A stretch of 64,000 nucleotides of DNA from Barnesiella sp. An22 (GTDB lineage: Bacteria; Bacteroidota; Bacteroidia; Bacteroidales; Barnesiellaceae). The notes beneath the pieces are model-generated. The model searched no databases and was not told where the DNA came from. It saw only the letters and a list, made by a program, of their open reading frames with translations. The translations under genes and the position numbers were made by a program. This document shows positions 17,300-26,076 of this stretch, one piece after another. The stretch spans positions 54,832-118,831 of the forward strand of contig NZ_NFJR01000008.1 in NCBI RefSeq assembly GCF_002159975.1. Reading direction: 5' to 3'. Position 1 is the stretch's first letter. Every line of letters starts with the position of its first letter.

Positions 17300-17596
17300 A
17301 TGGAAAAAGAGACCTATACGCCGGCACCGCTCGATACTTCGGGCGAGGTGTTGCCCGAGGCATTGACTTCGCTGATTGAAGCCTTGGCGAAAAACGTACA
17401 TGAGGTGTGGGCCCAGTCGCGCCTGGCCGAAGGGTGGCGCTATGGCGAGCGTCGGGACGACGTGGCGAAGACGCACCCCTGCTTGGTGCCTTATGAAGAG
17501 CTGCCCGAAATCGAGAAAGCGTATGACCGAAATACAGCCCTGGGGACCTTGCGGTTTATCCAAGCGGCGGGGTTTGAAATCGTAAAACGGAAATGA
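17300..17596 (+). CDS. Stand-alone RyR-domain protein
   Basis: This 98-residue protein is essentially one RyR domain (the ryanodine-receptor repeat family). It shows TYTPAPLDTSG at the start, LAKNVHEVWAQSRLAEGWRYG near the middle, RRDD..KTHPCLVPYEELP, and EKAYDRNTALGTL toward the end, all hallmarks of the family. Family knowledge: prokaryotic RyR domains are thought to bind small ligands, possibly nucleotide derivatives. The ATG at 17300 is chosen because upstream in-frame sequence is the promoter. Its stop overlaps the channel start in ATGA, so the two are translationally coupled and probably act together. Confidence 0.9.
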   Translation: MEKETYTPAPLDTSGEVLPEALTSLIEALAKNVHEVWAQSRLAEGWRYGERRDDVAKTHPCLVPYEELPEIEKAYDRNTALGTLRFIQAAGFEIVKRK

Positions 17597-19755
17597 AACG
17601 GTTGAAGGAGCTTTTCAGATACCCGGTAATCGGTATCGACCGCATCTTGTCGTCGGGTATTCGGTGGCAGTTGCTGTTTTTGGTGGTAGTTATTGCCTTT
17701 TTTATACTGCTGTTTATCGTTATCGAGTGGGTCACCGGCTGTACGCTCACCATCAAGGAGAACGAGCCGCGCAACATTCTGCTCGATGTCTATTACCATT
17801 TTGCCGACCCGGGCAACCAGTATGTGGTCGAGGGGACGGGCAACAGGGTGCTGACCTTGTTTATCTCAATTACGGGTTCGGTGTTAATGGGCGGACTGCT
17901 TATCTCGATTTTCTCGAACATCATCGACCGCCGAGTAGAGCGAGCCCGTGAGGGACAGATAAGTTATAAATTCAAGAACCATTATGTCATTATCGGGTTT
18001 GACAAGATGGCTATCGGGCTCATCAAGCAATTGTACCGAATGGCGCAAAGCGACAATCGAGTTAAAGATATTCCCTATCTGTTCGTAATCCAGACGACCA
18101 GCGAGGTAGAGACCGTGCGCCACGAACTGTTGTCGAAACTCGATGACGAGATAGACCGTCGCACCATTATCCTGCATGGCGGGCGCGATTCGCGTGAAGA
18201 TTTGGAGACATTGCATCTGTCCGATTGTCAGGAGATTTTCCTCTTGGGAGAGGAGGGCGAGACCGATCACGATTCAGTCAATATCGAGAGTGTGACGTTG
18301 ATTAACCGTATTTTGCGGAATCATTATACCCCCAAAACGCTGAGCGGTTTGAAAAGACTGGTGAGTGATGAGCTGGCGGGTTGCAAGCGGTGTCATGTCT
18401 TGTTCGAGGCACAATCGACCTTTGCCGTATTCCAGCGGAACAACGTCGAAACGGTGTTTAAAAAACGTACCGATACCGACAATTTGTGGTACACGACAAT
18501 GCGTAATTCGTTGAAAGATAATCAATCGGATTTGGCTCAATTGGAGTCTTTGAAAACGGAGTACGACAAACGGACCGAGAAGTTAATCGATTTTCTGCCC
18601 TTCAACTTCTACGAGACTTGGGCCGAGAAGGTGCTGGTGTGGGGGAAATACGACCCGCATAACGACGGTGTAGCCCCCATTGTCTATACTCCGCTCGACG
18701 GCGAAGGTATCGACTACGAGAGCAATCGCCATGTGCACCTGGTCATTGTGGGCATGACCAGTATGGGGGTGGCTCTGGCCATGAAGGCAGCGCACATTGC
18801 TCACTATCCCAACTTTGTGCGAGACCCCAAGTTGAAAACCCGCATCACCTTTATCGACCTGAATGCCGATACCGAGTTCGATATGCTGCGAGGCCGATAT
18901 AGTGCGCTCTTTGAGCAATGCGACTATCGGGTAGTCGATACGCTTGATGACTCGCGCAGTTATGAGCATAAGGGCACGGGGTTGTCCGACATTGAGTTTG
19001 AGTTCGTAAAGGGAGCGGTCGAGAGTCGGCTGGTACAGAAATTGCTCGAATCATGGACGAGTGCCGAAAATCGGAGTTTGCTCACTATCGCTATCTGTTT
19101 CGAGGTGCCCCAGAAGAGCATTGCTACGGCTCTCTACATGCCGCAGGAGGTCTATAAAAGAGCCCTCTCGATACTGGTACGGCAAAACGTGTCGTGCTCG
19201 ACCATCGAGCTGGTGCGGCAGGCCCGTCAGTACAATGGGCTGAGGGCTTTCGGCATGCTCGACGAGTGCTACGATATAGATGATAACAGTCTGTTTCAGG
19301 CCAAACGGGTCAATTTCATTTATAATAAAATAAAACCGGAGAAGAAGGAATGGGTGCCTTTGGATGATACCCAGGCCGATGAGCTGTGGAAGAGCCTCAC
19401 GACGGTATATCGTTGGTCCAATATTTACAACGCGCACTCCATCCCGACCAAGTTACGCAGCTTCGGATTGGAGGAACCCGAGAATCTGTTGGCGGATAAA
19501 GATCTGTTGGAGAAAATGGCCCAGGTCGAGCATAACCGATGGGTGATGGAGCGGCTGATTCAGGGGTATCGACCAACTACGCCTGAAGAGAATCAGTTGA
19601 TAAAATCGGGAAAGAGAAATAAAAAGGAGATAGAAAATAGTTGTTTTGCTCATATCTATCTCAAACCGTATGCCCAATTGGATGAAGAGATCAAGGATAA
19701 TGACCGCATGATTATGAAATATCTGTGGCGCATCAACAAGCCTTTAGCCGAGTAG
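17593..19755 (+). CDS. CASTOR/POLLUX-like ion channel with RCK domains and C-terminal RyR domain
   Basis: This is a 720-residue membrane protein. Two TM helices (about 24-46 and 86-110) flank a pore loop with FADPGNQ at 70-76. The ADxGN string corresponds to the selectivity filter of plant CASTOR/POLLUX (DMI1) channels. A first RCK/TrkA-N-like domain follows (HYVIIGFDKMAIGLIKQL, from about 130) and a second starts near 377 (HLVIVGMTSMG). The C-terminus (about 630-715) is a diverged RyR domain: VEHNRWVMERLIQGYRP, then FAHIYLKPYAQLDEE and NDR. I infer a ligand-gated cation channel in the inner membrane with RCK and RyR sensors. The coupled RyR protein is a likely subunit or competing ligand binder. 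Ion selectivity is not known. Confidence 0.82.
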   Translation: MKRLKELFRYPVIGIDRILSSGIRWQLLFLVVVIAFFILLFIVIEWVTGCTLTIKENEPRNILLDVYYHFADPGNQYVVEGTGNRVLTLFISITGSVLMGGLLISIFSNIIDRRVERAREGQISYKFKNHYVIIGFDKMAIGLIKQLYRMAQSDNRVKDIPYLFVIQTTSEVETVRHELLSKLDDEIDRRTIILHGGRDSREDLETLHLSDCQEIFLLGEEGETDHDSVNIESVTLINRILRNHYTPKTLSGLKRLVSDELAGCKRCHVLFEAQSTFAVFQRNNVETVFKKRTDTDNLWYTTMRNSLKDNQSDLAQLESLKTEYDKRTEKLIDFLPFNFYETWAEKVLVWGKYDPHNDGVAPIVYTPLDGEGIDYESNRHVHLVIVGMTSMGVALAMKAAHIAHYPNFVRDPKLKTRITFIDLNADTEFDMLRGRYSALFEQCDYRVVDTLDDSRSYEHKGTGLSDIEFEFVKGAVESRLVQKLLESWTSAENRSLLTIAICFEVPQKSIATALYMPQEVYKRALSILVRQNVSCSTIELVRQARQYNGLRAFGMLDECYDIDDNSLFQAKRVNFIYNKIKPEKKEWVPLDDTQADELWKSLTTVYRWSNIYNAHSIPTKLRSFGLEEPENLLADKDLLEKMAQVEHNRWVMERLIQGYRPTTPEENQLIKSGKRNKKEIENSCFAHIYLKPYAQLDEEIKDNDRMIMKYLWRINKPLAE

Positions 19756-19759
19756 ATTT

Positions 19760-21592
19760 ATGGAAGAGATACAACACGATTACCGCGACCGTCTCGAAGC
19801 CAACGCCCGGGAGGCGGCGCGGATAAAGGGGCGCATTCGGCTCATCGGGTTGCTTCGCCTGGTCGTCTTTGTGGGGGCCGTGGCGGGCATCTATCTGCTG
19901 CGCGAGGCGGGAGCCTGGGCGTGGGGCTCGGTGGCTCTGGCCGGGATTGCTGTGTTTCTGGGGCTGGCCCGGGTGCACGACCGGTGGTTCCGCCGGAAAG
20001 AGTTTGCCGATTGCCGCGAACGGGCTATTCGGCGGGAACTCGCTCTGCTCGAATACCGCTTCGAGGGCATCGACGGCGGCGACGAGTTTATCGACCCCAC
20101 ACACGATTACAGTTTCGACCTCGACCTCTTCGGATCGAAATCGTTCTTTGCCTACCTCAACCGCAGTGCTACGGCGGTGGGACGCCAGGCACTGGCCCGC
20201 ACCATGTTGAGCCCCGACCTCACGGCCGACACCATTCGCCGGCGGCAGGCTGCAATCGAGGAGTTGAGCCGTTGCACCGACCTGCGCATCGACTTCCAGT
20301 CGTGGGGCGCCTGCTCGGGCGAGAGCCCGGCCGACAGCCGTTTGCTGGAGCAGTTGGCCGCGTTGCCCCGCTTCGGCACGGGACGTTTGGTGCACCGTCT
20401 GATTCTCGCCATCCCCGTCCTCTATCTGGTATTGGTCGTTTTGTGGCTGGCCGGTGCGATAGCCGGCAGTGTGATTGTGTGGCCCTTTATCGCCTTGCTG
20501 GCCGTGGCTGGTGTGCTGGCCAAGCGGGTGACCCGCTTGCAGGAGCAGCTCAATGGCGCGCTGGCCTCCCTGTCGCACTACGCCCGCCTGTTCGAGATGG
20601 TAGAGCAAAACCGCTTCGAGAGCGAATGGCTGGGCCAACTGCAACGCGTGTGTGTCGACGGTCACGGCTCGGTTTCGCAGCGGGTGGCCCGGTTGCGTCG
20701 GTTGCTCGGCAACCTCGACCAACGCTGTAACTTCGTGGGCTTCACGGTACTCAACGGCTTTCTGCTGTGGGACCTGCGGCAACTCAATGCGCTGAATCGC
20801 TGGCTCGACGAGAACCGCGAGCAACTGCCCCGTTGGCTCGATGTGCTGGCGCAGTTCGACGCTCTCTGCTCACTGGCCACCTTCCGCTACAATCATCCGC
20901 ACTACGTCTTCCCCCGGATTGTGCTCGACCGTCGGCCCGTGATGCAGGCCGAGGCGTTGGGGCATCCCCTCATTCCCCGCGACCGCTGTGTCTGCAACGA
21001 CGTGGCCCCCATAAACGAAGGCTCCTTCCAGGTCATCACCGGGGCCAACATGGCCGGCAAGAGCACCTACCTGCGCACCATAGGTATCAACTACCTGCTG
21101 GGGTGCATGGGAGCCCCCGTGTGTGCCCGCAGCATGACCTTCACGCCGCTGCCCCTCTTCACCGGTCTGCGGGCCAGCGACTCGCTGGCCGACAACGAGT
21201 CGTACTTCTTTGCCGAGCTCAAGCGGCTGCAGCAGATTGTGGTGCGGTTGCGTGCCGGCGAAAAACTCTTTGTCATCCTCGACGAAATTCTGCGGGGCAC
21301 CAATTCGGTCGACAAGCAGACCGGCTCGCTCGCCCTGGTGCGGCAGTTGGTCGAGGCCGGTGCCGCCGGCATCATCGCCACCCACGACCTGGTGCTGGGC
21401 CAACTGGCCGAGAAGTTGCCCGGGCAGATAAGCAATTACCGGTTCGAGGCCACCATCGAGGGCGACGAACTCACCTTCACCTATCGCCTGCAACCTGGCA
21501 TTGCCCGCAACATGAACGCCTGTTTCCTGATGAAAAAGATGGGTATCATTCCCGCCGAAGCCTCCGAGAGCGATTCCTGCGAGTATGAATGA
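19760..21592 (+). CDS. Membrane-anchored MutS-family ATPase
   Basis: This 610-residue protein combines membrane segments with a MutS C-terminal ATPase. Hydrophobic helices lie at about 34-52, 54-72 and as a pair at about 212-255. The ATPase has Walker A GANMAGKST (about 428-436), the SLADNESYFFAEL switch and Walker B LFVILDEILRGTNS (about 503-516), then THD. The mismatch-recognition and connector domains of MutS1 and the Smr domain of MutS2 are absent. Related membrane MutS-like proteins occur in Bacteroidetes; their role is not established and mismatch repair is unlikely. It starts four bases after the channel stop codon, so it is in the same transcript. Confidence 0.85.
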   Translation: MEEIQHDYRDRLEANAREAARIKGRIRLIGLLRLVVFVGAVAGIYLLREAGAWAWGSVALAGIAVFLGLARVHDRWFRRKEFADCRERAIRRELALLEYRFEGIDGGDEFIDPTHDYSFDLDLFGSKSFFAYLNRSATAVGRQALARTMLSPDLTADTIRRRQAAIEELSRCTDLRIDFQSWGACSGESPADSRLLEQLAALPRFGTGRLVHRLILAIPVLYLVLVVLWLAGAIAGSVIVWPFIALLAVAGVLAKRVTRLQEQLNGALASLSHYARLFEMVEQNRFESEWLGQLQRVCVDGHGSVSQRVARLRRLLGNLDQRCNFVGFTVLNGFLLWDLRQLNALNRWLDENREQLPRWLDVLAQFDALCSLATFRYNHPHYVFPRIVLDRRPVMQAEALGHPLIPRDRCVCNDVAPINEGSFQVITGANMAGKSTYLRTIGINYLLGCMGAPVCARSMTFTPLPLFTGLRASDSLADNESYFFAELKRLQQIVVRLRAGEKLFVILDEILRGTNSVDKQTGSLALVRQLVEAGAAGIIATHDLVLGQLAEKLPGQISNYRFEATIEGDELTFTYRLQPGIARNMNACFLMKKMGIIPAEASESDSCEYE

Positions 21593-21645
21593 CAATCTTG
21601 ATTTTTTGGACCGATTCCGAGTGCGAATTAACCGGAAATCCTTGT

Positions 21646-21653
21646 ACCTTTGT
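21646..21653 (+). promoter_or_regulatory. -7 element of the AraC regulator gene
   Basis: TACCTTTG matches TAnnTTTG 27 bases upstream of the ATG at 21680. It also argues against an earlier in-frame TTG start at 21650. Confidence 0.6.
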
Positions 21654-21679
21654 ATCTTGTTGTCGCAAAGTGTGAAAAG

Positions 21680-22810
21680 ATGAATCTTGCTCTCTATGAT
21701 TATTCATTGGGCATAGCCTTGGTGCTGATGCTGTTTTTTGCCGGCTATTTTCTGGTGGGCAAAACTCCCGACAAGCCCATATTCGTCAACTATCTGCGTT
21801 CGCGCCGCATCATGGGTGTAGCCTTGCTGGTGTTGAGTGCCAACTACTCGGTACACCTCTTTTGCGGGCTTCGGCCTCTTCACGAGCAGGAAGCTATCCT
21901 GATGAACCTCTCCACCTACTTCATGGCCTATTGGTTGTTCAGTGCAGCCCTTACCATATTGCTCGACCGCTTTTTCCTGACCCGCCGTCGCTTCTGGCGG
22001 CACATGGGCTATTGGGCGCTGTTCACCGCCCTTTCGGCCCTCCTTCTCACGGCCGTGCCTTCGGGGCCCGTGCAGCAGGTGGGGCTGGTATTCCTGGCAT
22101 TGTGGTTGTTGGCCTATGGCCTATGGCTGGCCCGCAGGCTCATCCGCACCTACCGATGGGCGGTGCGTCTGTTCGACGACACGCACTCCGAGTATATCGC
22201 GGCCTATATCCGCTGGATGTCCATCTTCACTTGGTGGGCGGTCATCTATGGGGTCAGCTGCGGGGTGCTCACCTTCCTGCCCGACCGGTATTTGTTCCTG
22301 TGGGTGCTCTCTTCCATACCGTTCTACATTTACCTCTATGGCTCCTACATCAACTACCTGCTTTTCTACGAACAGGTGGAAAGCATCCTGGAGCAGGAAC
22401 CTCTCGAAGATGAAGATGCCGACGACCTTGTTCCCGTCGAGGAGGAAATGCTGCTGGGCCCGCAGCCGTATCGGAAGAAGCTGGAAATACGCCTTGCCGC
22501 CTGGATTGGGAGTCAGAGATATACCAGTCCGAAGCTGACTATCGGCGACCTGGCCCTTGAGTTGGGCACCAACCGCACCTACCTCTCTGACTACATCAAG
22601 TCTGTCTATCAGGCTTCGTTCCGCGAGTGGATTGCCGGGTTGCGCATCGAGTATGCCAAGCAGCAGATGATGGAGCATCCCGAGTTGACGATTGCAGCCA
22701 TATCCGAGGAGTCGGGGTTCCTTTCGCTGAGTTATTTCACCCGGATTTTTACCGAAAAGGAGGGGTGCTCGCCCTCCAAGTGGCGGAAGAGTTTTGTAGA
22801 GGAGCAATAA
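21680..22810 (+). CDS. Membrane-bound AraC-family transcription regulator
   Basis: This 376-residue protein has an N-terminal membrane region with about six or seven hydrophobic helices (roughly residues 5-235). An acidic linker follows (LEDEDADDLVPVEEE), then a C-terminal AraC-type double helix-turn-helix (about 270-370; LTIGDLALELGTNRTYLSDY and IAAISEESGFLSLSYFTRIF). It probably senses a membrane or envelope signal and controls transcription directly. The target is unknown; the neighbouring beta-helix gene, whose upstream DNA carries three repeats of TTGCTCT, is the obvious candidate. Confidence 0.88.
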   Translation: MNLALYDYSLGIALVLMLFFAGYFLVGKTPDKPIFVNYLRSRRIMGVALLVLSANYSVHLFCGLRPLHEQEAILMNLSTYFMAYWLFSAALTILLDRFFLTRRRFWRHMGYWALFTALSALLLTAVPSGPVQQVGLVFLALWLLAYGLWLARRLIRTYRWAVRLFDDTHSEYIAAYIRWMSIFTWWAVIYGVSCGVLTFLPDRYLFLWVLSSIPFYIYLYGSYINYLLFYEQVESILEQEPLEDEDADDLVPVEEEMLLGPQPYRKKLEIRLAAWIGSQRYTSPKLTIGDLALELGTNRTYLSDYIKSVYQASFREWIAGLRIEYAKQQMMEHPELTIAAISEESGFLSLSYFTRIFTEKEGCSPSKWRKSFVEEQ

Positions 22811-22865
22811 GGCAGCCCTGTTTTTTTGTGCCTTTTCTGTCATTCAGCACCCAATTCACATAAAA

Positions 22866-22917
22866 TTTTTGCTCTATCAACAATTTTTTTTGCTCTATCA
22901 ACAAAAATTGCTCTGTA
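22866..22917. repeat. Three direct repeats upstream of the beta-helix gene, possible operator
   Basis: TTTTTGCTCTATCAACAA occurs at 22866-22883 and again at 22887-22904, and a shorter ATTGCTCTGTAAGG follows. The conserved G positions are at 22871, 22892 and 22910, so spacing is 21 and 18 bases, close to two helical turns. This fits binding sites for a regulator such as the upstream AraC protein. Confidence 0.5.
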
Positions 22918-22955
22918 AGGGGGGGATGGCGGTTGTTTTGCCTTTGGGTTATGGT

Positions 22956-22963
22956 TATTTTTG
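22956..22963 (+). promoter_or_regulatory. -7 element of the beta-helix gene
   Basis: TATTTTTG matches TAnnTTTG. TTG at 22933-22935 lies 20 bases upstream as a -33 candidate. The three repeats end about 20 bases before it. Confidence 0.55.
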
Positions 22964-23012
22964 TTTGACCCGACAGGGAGACAACAGATGCCATCACTAA
23001 AAACTTGAAGAT

Positions 23013-25064
23013 ATGAAATCGCTTTACACAGCCATCGCCTTTCTGGCGATAATGACAACCTCACAGTTGAGTGCCCACGACCACAGCGACGGATGGATTC
23101 CGTTACCGGCAAGCGGGGACACGATTGGGACCGGCTCTACCGACGAGCAGCCGGCCATGTATTATCTCACCGGCGACACCAGGCTGGAAGCCGACCTCGT
23201 CATAGCCGACGGAGCGGTGGTTACCCTGTGTCTGAATGGTTACCAACTGACCGGCCTGGGCGACAACCCGGTTATCAGTGTCGATGCTTCCAAACTCACG
23301 GTGTGCGACTGTCAAGAGGGGAGCGAAGCTCCGGAGCACCAGCACCGGTATTATAGAAATGAGGAAGGACGGTTCGTGTTCGACGACGGGTCGGACGAGT
23401 GGAACACTCAGTATGAGGCAGCCGATACCATCGGCGTGATTGATGGCGGTGTAATTACCGGTGGCCTTACCCTTGGAGGTGTCTTTGTCGATGGGGAGGG
23501 AGCTTGCTTCACGCTCGAAAGCGGTGCGATAGCCGGCAATCGATCTACTCGCACTAATTTAGGCCCTATCGGGGGTGGCGGTATCGCTATCTGGGATAGT
23601 AGTGATGAGCCGGGTGAGATGGAAAGAAGGGTTGTCATCAACGGCGGTCAAGTGGCCGGTAACACCTCGGTTTCGGGAGGTGGAGGTATATTTGCCTATG
23701 AGGCTTTGACCCTGAACGGGGGCAAGATATGGGGCAACAGAGCCGACAAAGGAGGTGGTGTCTATATCTCAGGATCGAGAGCACACTTCGTGATGAACGG
23801 TGGAGAAATATCGGGCAACAACGGGATAAAAGATGCCGGAGCGATTTACGGATATCTCTACTCCCAGTTTACGCTCAATGGCGGTCTGATTATTGACAAT
23901 GTTTGCGAGGGCTCCAACTCGGGTGGAGGAATTTACATGAATCAAGCGAGATCCCTCGTTATCAACGGTGGTCTCATTTCCGGTAATATCGGTTATTTCG
24001 GAGCCGGCGTTTCGACTAACTGGGTGGACACTATCTCCATCACAGGCGGTGTTATCATCAATAACTCGGCCCCGGGCGATGAATTTCGTGACAAAGACAT
24101 CTTTATCAACCGACAAGATGGTACTCAATTATCCATTAAGGGGGGATATATGGGCAGGTTTGAGGTCAACCAGGTATGGGGCAATTACAACGTCGTTGAA
24201 GGTGGCTTTTTCGTGGAGCCGACAATCACAGACTACTTGACGGAAGGAGCCATAGCCATACCGGTGGGCGAAGGTGTGACCGGGTATCGCGAGGGCTTCC
24301 CTTATGGGGTGTACAAACGGAATACGAGCGGGACGGATATTGCGCTGGACATTACACCCGGAAACCCGGTGTATGACCAAGCCCCGATAGAGGCTGGTAT
24401 CGACTTCACGGTAGAAGGTATTCCCGACAGTTTCTCGGCCGTCTATGCCTACCGTACGGACACCATCGAACCGTTCGCCTATGGATTGCCGGCCGATGCC
24501 GGGTCGTACCATATCCTGTCCACCCTGGTGGACAACCAGGGACAATGGTATGGGCAAACCCCGTTTGACATCACTATTGACAAGGGAGAATGGCCGGGCG
24601 AAAAGCTGGCTACCGGCATGATTGCCGCCGGGCATGGCGACTCCATTGCCCTGCCCGAAATTCCCGAAGGAGCCTACTTTGGTACACCCTCGGGCGACAC
24701 CCGCATACTCGACGCCCACATAGCCGACGGCTACCTCTACTATACGGGTAGCGACGACATCGAGCCGGGTGAGGTATATACGCTTCTCATCCCCGTGGGC
24801 GAAGGGGTGAACTACCGTATCTTTGCCATTCTCGTGCAGCTCACCGGCAACGAGGTGAGCGGTATCCAGTCGGTCGATGGGGATAACCTCCGCATCTTCA
24901 CTACCCCCGGCCAGTTGCACATAGCGGGCACGTCAGCCCCGGCTACCGTCTATAACCTGCAAGGTCGCCCGGTATATCGGGGAACCGACCGCACCATCAC
25001 GCTGTCCGGTGGAGTCTATATCGTGCAGGTGGGCGATACCGTGCGGAAAGCGGTCGTGCGGTAA
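23013..25064 (+). CDS. Secreted beta-helix surface protein with T9SS-type C-terminus
   Basis: This 683-residue protein has a signal peptide (MKSLYTAIAFLAIMTTSQLSA). The middle (about 55-400) has repeated GGxIxGN...GGGIY units typical of pectin-lyase-like right-handed beta-helices found in adhesins and polymorphic outer-membrane proteins. An Ig-like stretch follows. The last 70 residues (LRIFTTPGQLHIAG...VYNLQGRPVYRG...GVYIVQVGDTVRKAVV) match a type A sorting domain, so the protein is probably carried across the outer membrane by T9SS. A glycan-lyase active site was not apparent, so adhesion is more likely than catalysis. Confidence 0.82.
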   Translation: MKSLYTAIAFLAIMTTSQLSAHDHSDGWIPLPASGDTIGTGSTDEQPAMYYLTGDTRLEADLVIADGAVVTLCLNGYQLTGLGDNPVISVDASKLTVCDCQEGSEAPEHQHRYYRNEEGRFVFDDGSDEWNTQYEAADTIGVIDGGVITGGLTLGGVFVDGEGACFTLESGAIAGNRSTRTNLGPIGGGGIAIWDSSDEPGEMERRVVINGGQVAGNTSVSGGGGIFAYEALTLNGGKIWGNRADKGGGVYISGSRAHFVMNGGEISGNNGIKDAGAIYGYLYSQFTLNGGLIIDNVCEGSNSGGGIYMNQARSLVINGGLISGNIGYFGAGVSTNWVDTISITGGVIINNSAPGDEFRDKDIFINRQDGTQLSIKGGYMGRFEVNQVWGNYNVVEGGFFVEPTITDYLTEGAIAIPVGEGVTGYREGFPYGVYKRNTSGTDIALDITPGNPVYDQAPIEAGIDFTVEGIPDSFSAVYAYRTDTIEPFAYGLPADAGSYHILSTLVDNQGQWYGQTPFDITIDKGEWPGEKLATGMIAAGHGDSIALPEIPEGAYFGTPSGDTRILDAHIADGYLYYTGSDDIEPGEVYTLLIPVGEGVNYRIFAILVQLTGNEVSGIQSVDGDNLRIFTTPGQLHIAGTSAPATVYNLQGRPVYRGTDRTITLSGGVYIVQVGDTVRKAVVR

Positions 25065-25133
25065 GTGCTGTCGTTACAGCGGCATGTCGCCCGCGATAGC
25101 ATGAGAAACAGAAATTGCGTAACGCACAGAATC

Positions 25134-25163
25134 AAGTCCCGGCTCTTGAGGCCGGGACTTTGC
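25134..25163 (+). terminator. Terminator after beta-helix gene
   Basis: A perfect 10-bp stem (AAGTCCCGGC, loop TCTTGAG, GCCGGGACTT) is followed by a modest T-rich stretch. Confidence 0.75.
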
Positions 25164-25276
25164 TTTATCGAGAACAGGGCATCGCCGCCTACAGGTCGCC
25201 CTTCGCCTCGCCGGCCGGGGAGGTATAAATATGCCGGGTCCCTTATTTTTTTGATGCGATTGCCCGGGGAAAGCCC

Positions 25277-25307
25277 TTGTTTACATGAAGAAAAAAACTT
25301 ATCTTTG
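25277..25307 (+). promoter_or_regulatory. Promoter of the IscU-like/GGGtGRT operon
   Basis: TTGT at 25277-25280, 19 bases, then TATCTTTG at 25300-25307 gives a near-perfect match. The leader to the ATG at 25357 is about 45 bases and AT-rich. Confidence 0.75.
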
Positions 25308-25356
25308 CATCGCTGAAAAGAGCATAAAAATACTCATCAAATAAAAAGAGCGAATT

Positions 25357-26058
25357 ATGGTTTATTCACACGAAGTAGAACACATGTGTGTTGTAAAGAA
25401 AGGTCCTAATCACGGACCGGCTCCTATCCCCGAAGAGGGAAAATGGGTGAAAGCAAAAGAAGTGATTGATATTTCGGGCTTGACCCACGGTATCGGTTGG
25501 TGCGCTCCTCAACAAGGTGCTTGCAAACTGACGCTGAATGTAAAGAACGGTGTTATCCAAGAAGCTCTGGTAGAGACTATCGGTTGCTCGGGTATGACTC
25601 ACTCGGCCGCTATGGCATCGGAGATTCTCCCCGGTAAAACCATCTTGGAAGCCTTGAATACCGACCTCGTTTGCGATGCCATCAACACGGCTATGCGCGA
25701 ACTCTTCCTGCAAATCGTTTACGGTCGTACCCAGTCGGCCTTCTCCGAAGGCGGTCTGATGATCGGTGCCGGTCTCGAAGACCTCGGTAAAGGTCTGCGC
25801 AGCCAGGTAGGTACGCTGTACGGTACGCTGGCCAAAGGTCCCCGTTACCTCGAAATGACCGAAGGTTACATCAAGACGCTGGCTCTCGACGAAAACGACG
25901 AAATCATCGGCTACGAATTTGTTCACATGGGCAAATTCATGGAAGAGGTGAAAAAAGGAACCGACGCCAACGAGGCTCTCAAGAAAGTAACCGGTACCTA
26001 CGGTCGTTTCACCAAAGAGGCCGGTGCAGTGAAATATATTGATCCCCGTAACGAATAA
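25357..26058 (+). CDS. IscU/NifU-like iron-sulfur scaffold protein
   Basis: This 233-residue cytosolic protein resembles the N-terminal NifU/IscU scaffold fold. TIGCSGMTHSAAMASEILPGKT (about 74-95) matches the family's Cys-containing strand and helix. Cys49, Cys56, Cys77 and Cys106 are candidate cluster ligands, a different arrangement from canonical IscU. It is the usual upstream partner of the GGGtGRT protein and shares its transcript. Codon bias is very strong, so expression should be high. Its exact cluster client is not known. Confidence 0.8.
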   Translation: MVYSHEVEHMCVVKKGPNHGPAPIPEEGKWVKAKEVIDISGLTHGIGWCAPQQGACKLTLNVKNGVIQEALVETIGCSGMTHSAAMASEILPGKTILEALNTDLVCDAINTAMRELFLQIVYGRTQSAFSEGGLMIGAGLEDLGKGLRSQVGTLYGTLAKGPRYLEMTEGYIKTLALDENDEIIGYEFVHMGKFMEEVKKGTDANEALKKVTGTYGRFTKEAGAVKYIDPRNE

Positions 26059-26076
26059 AATAAGGAGGAAGAGACT

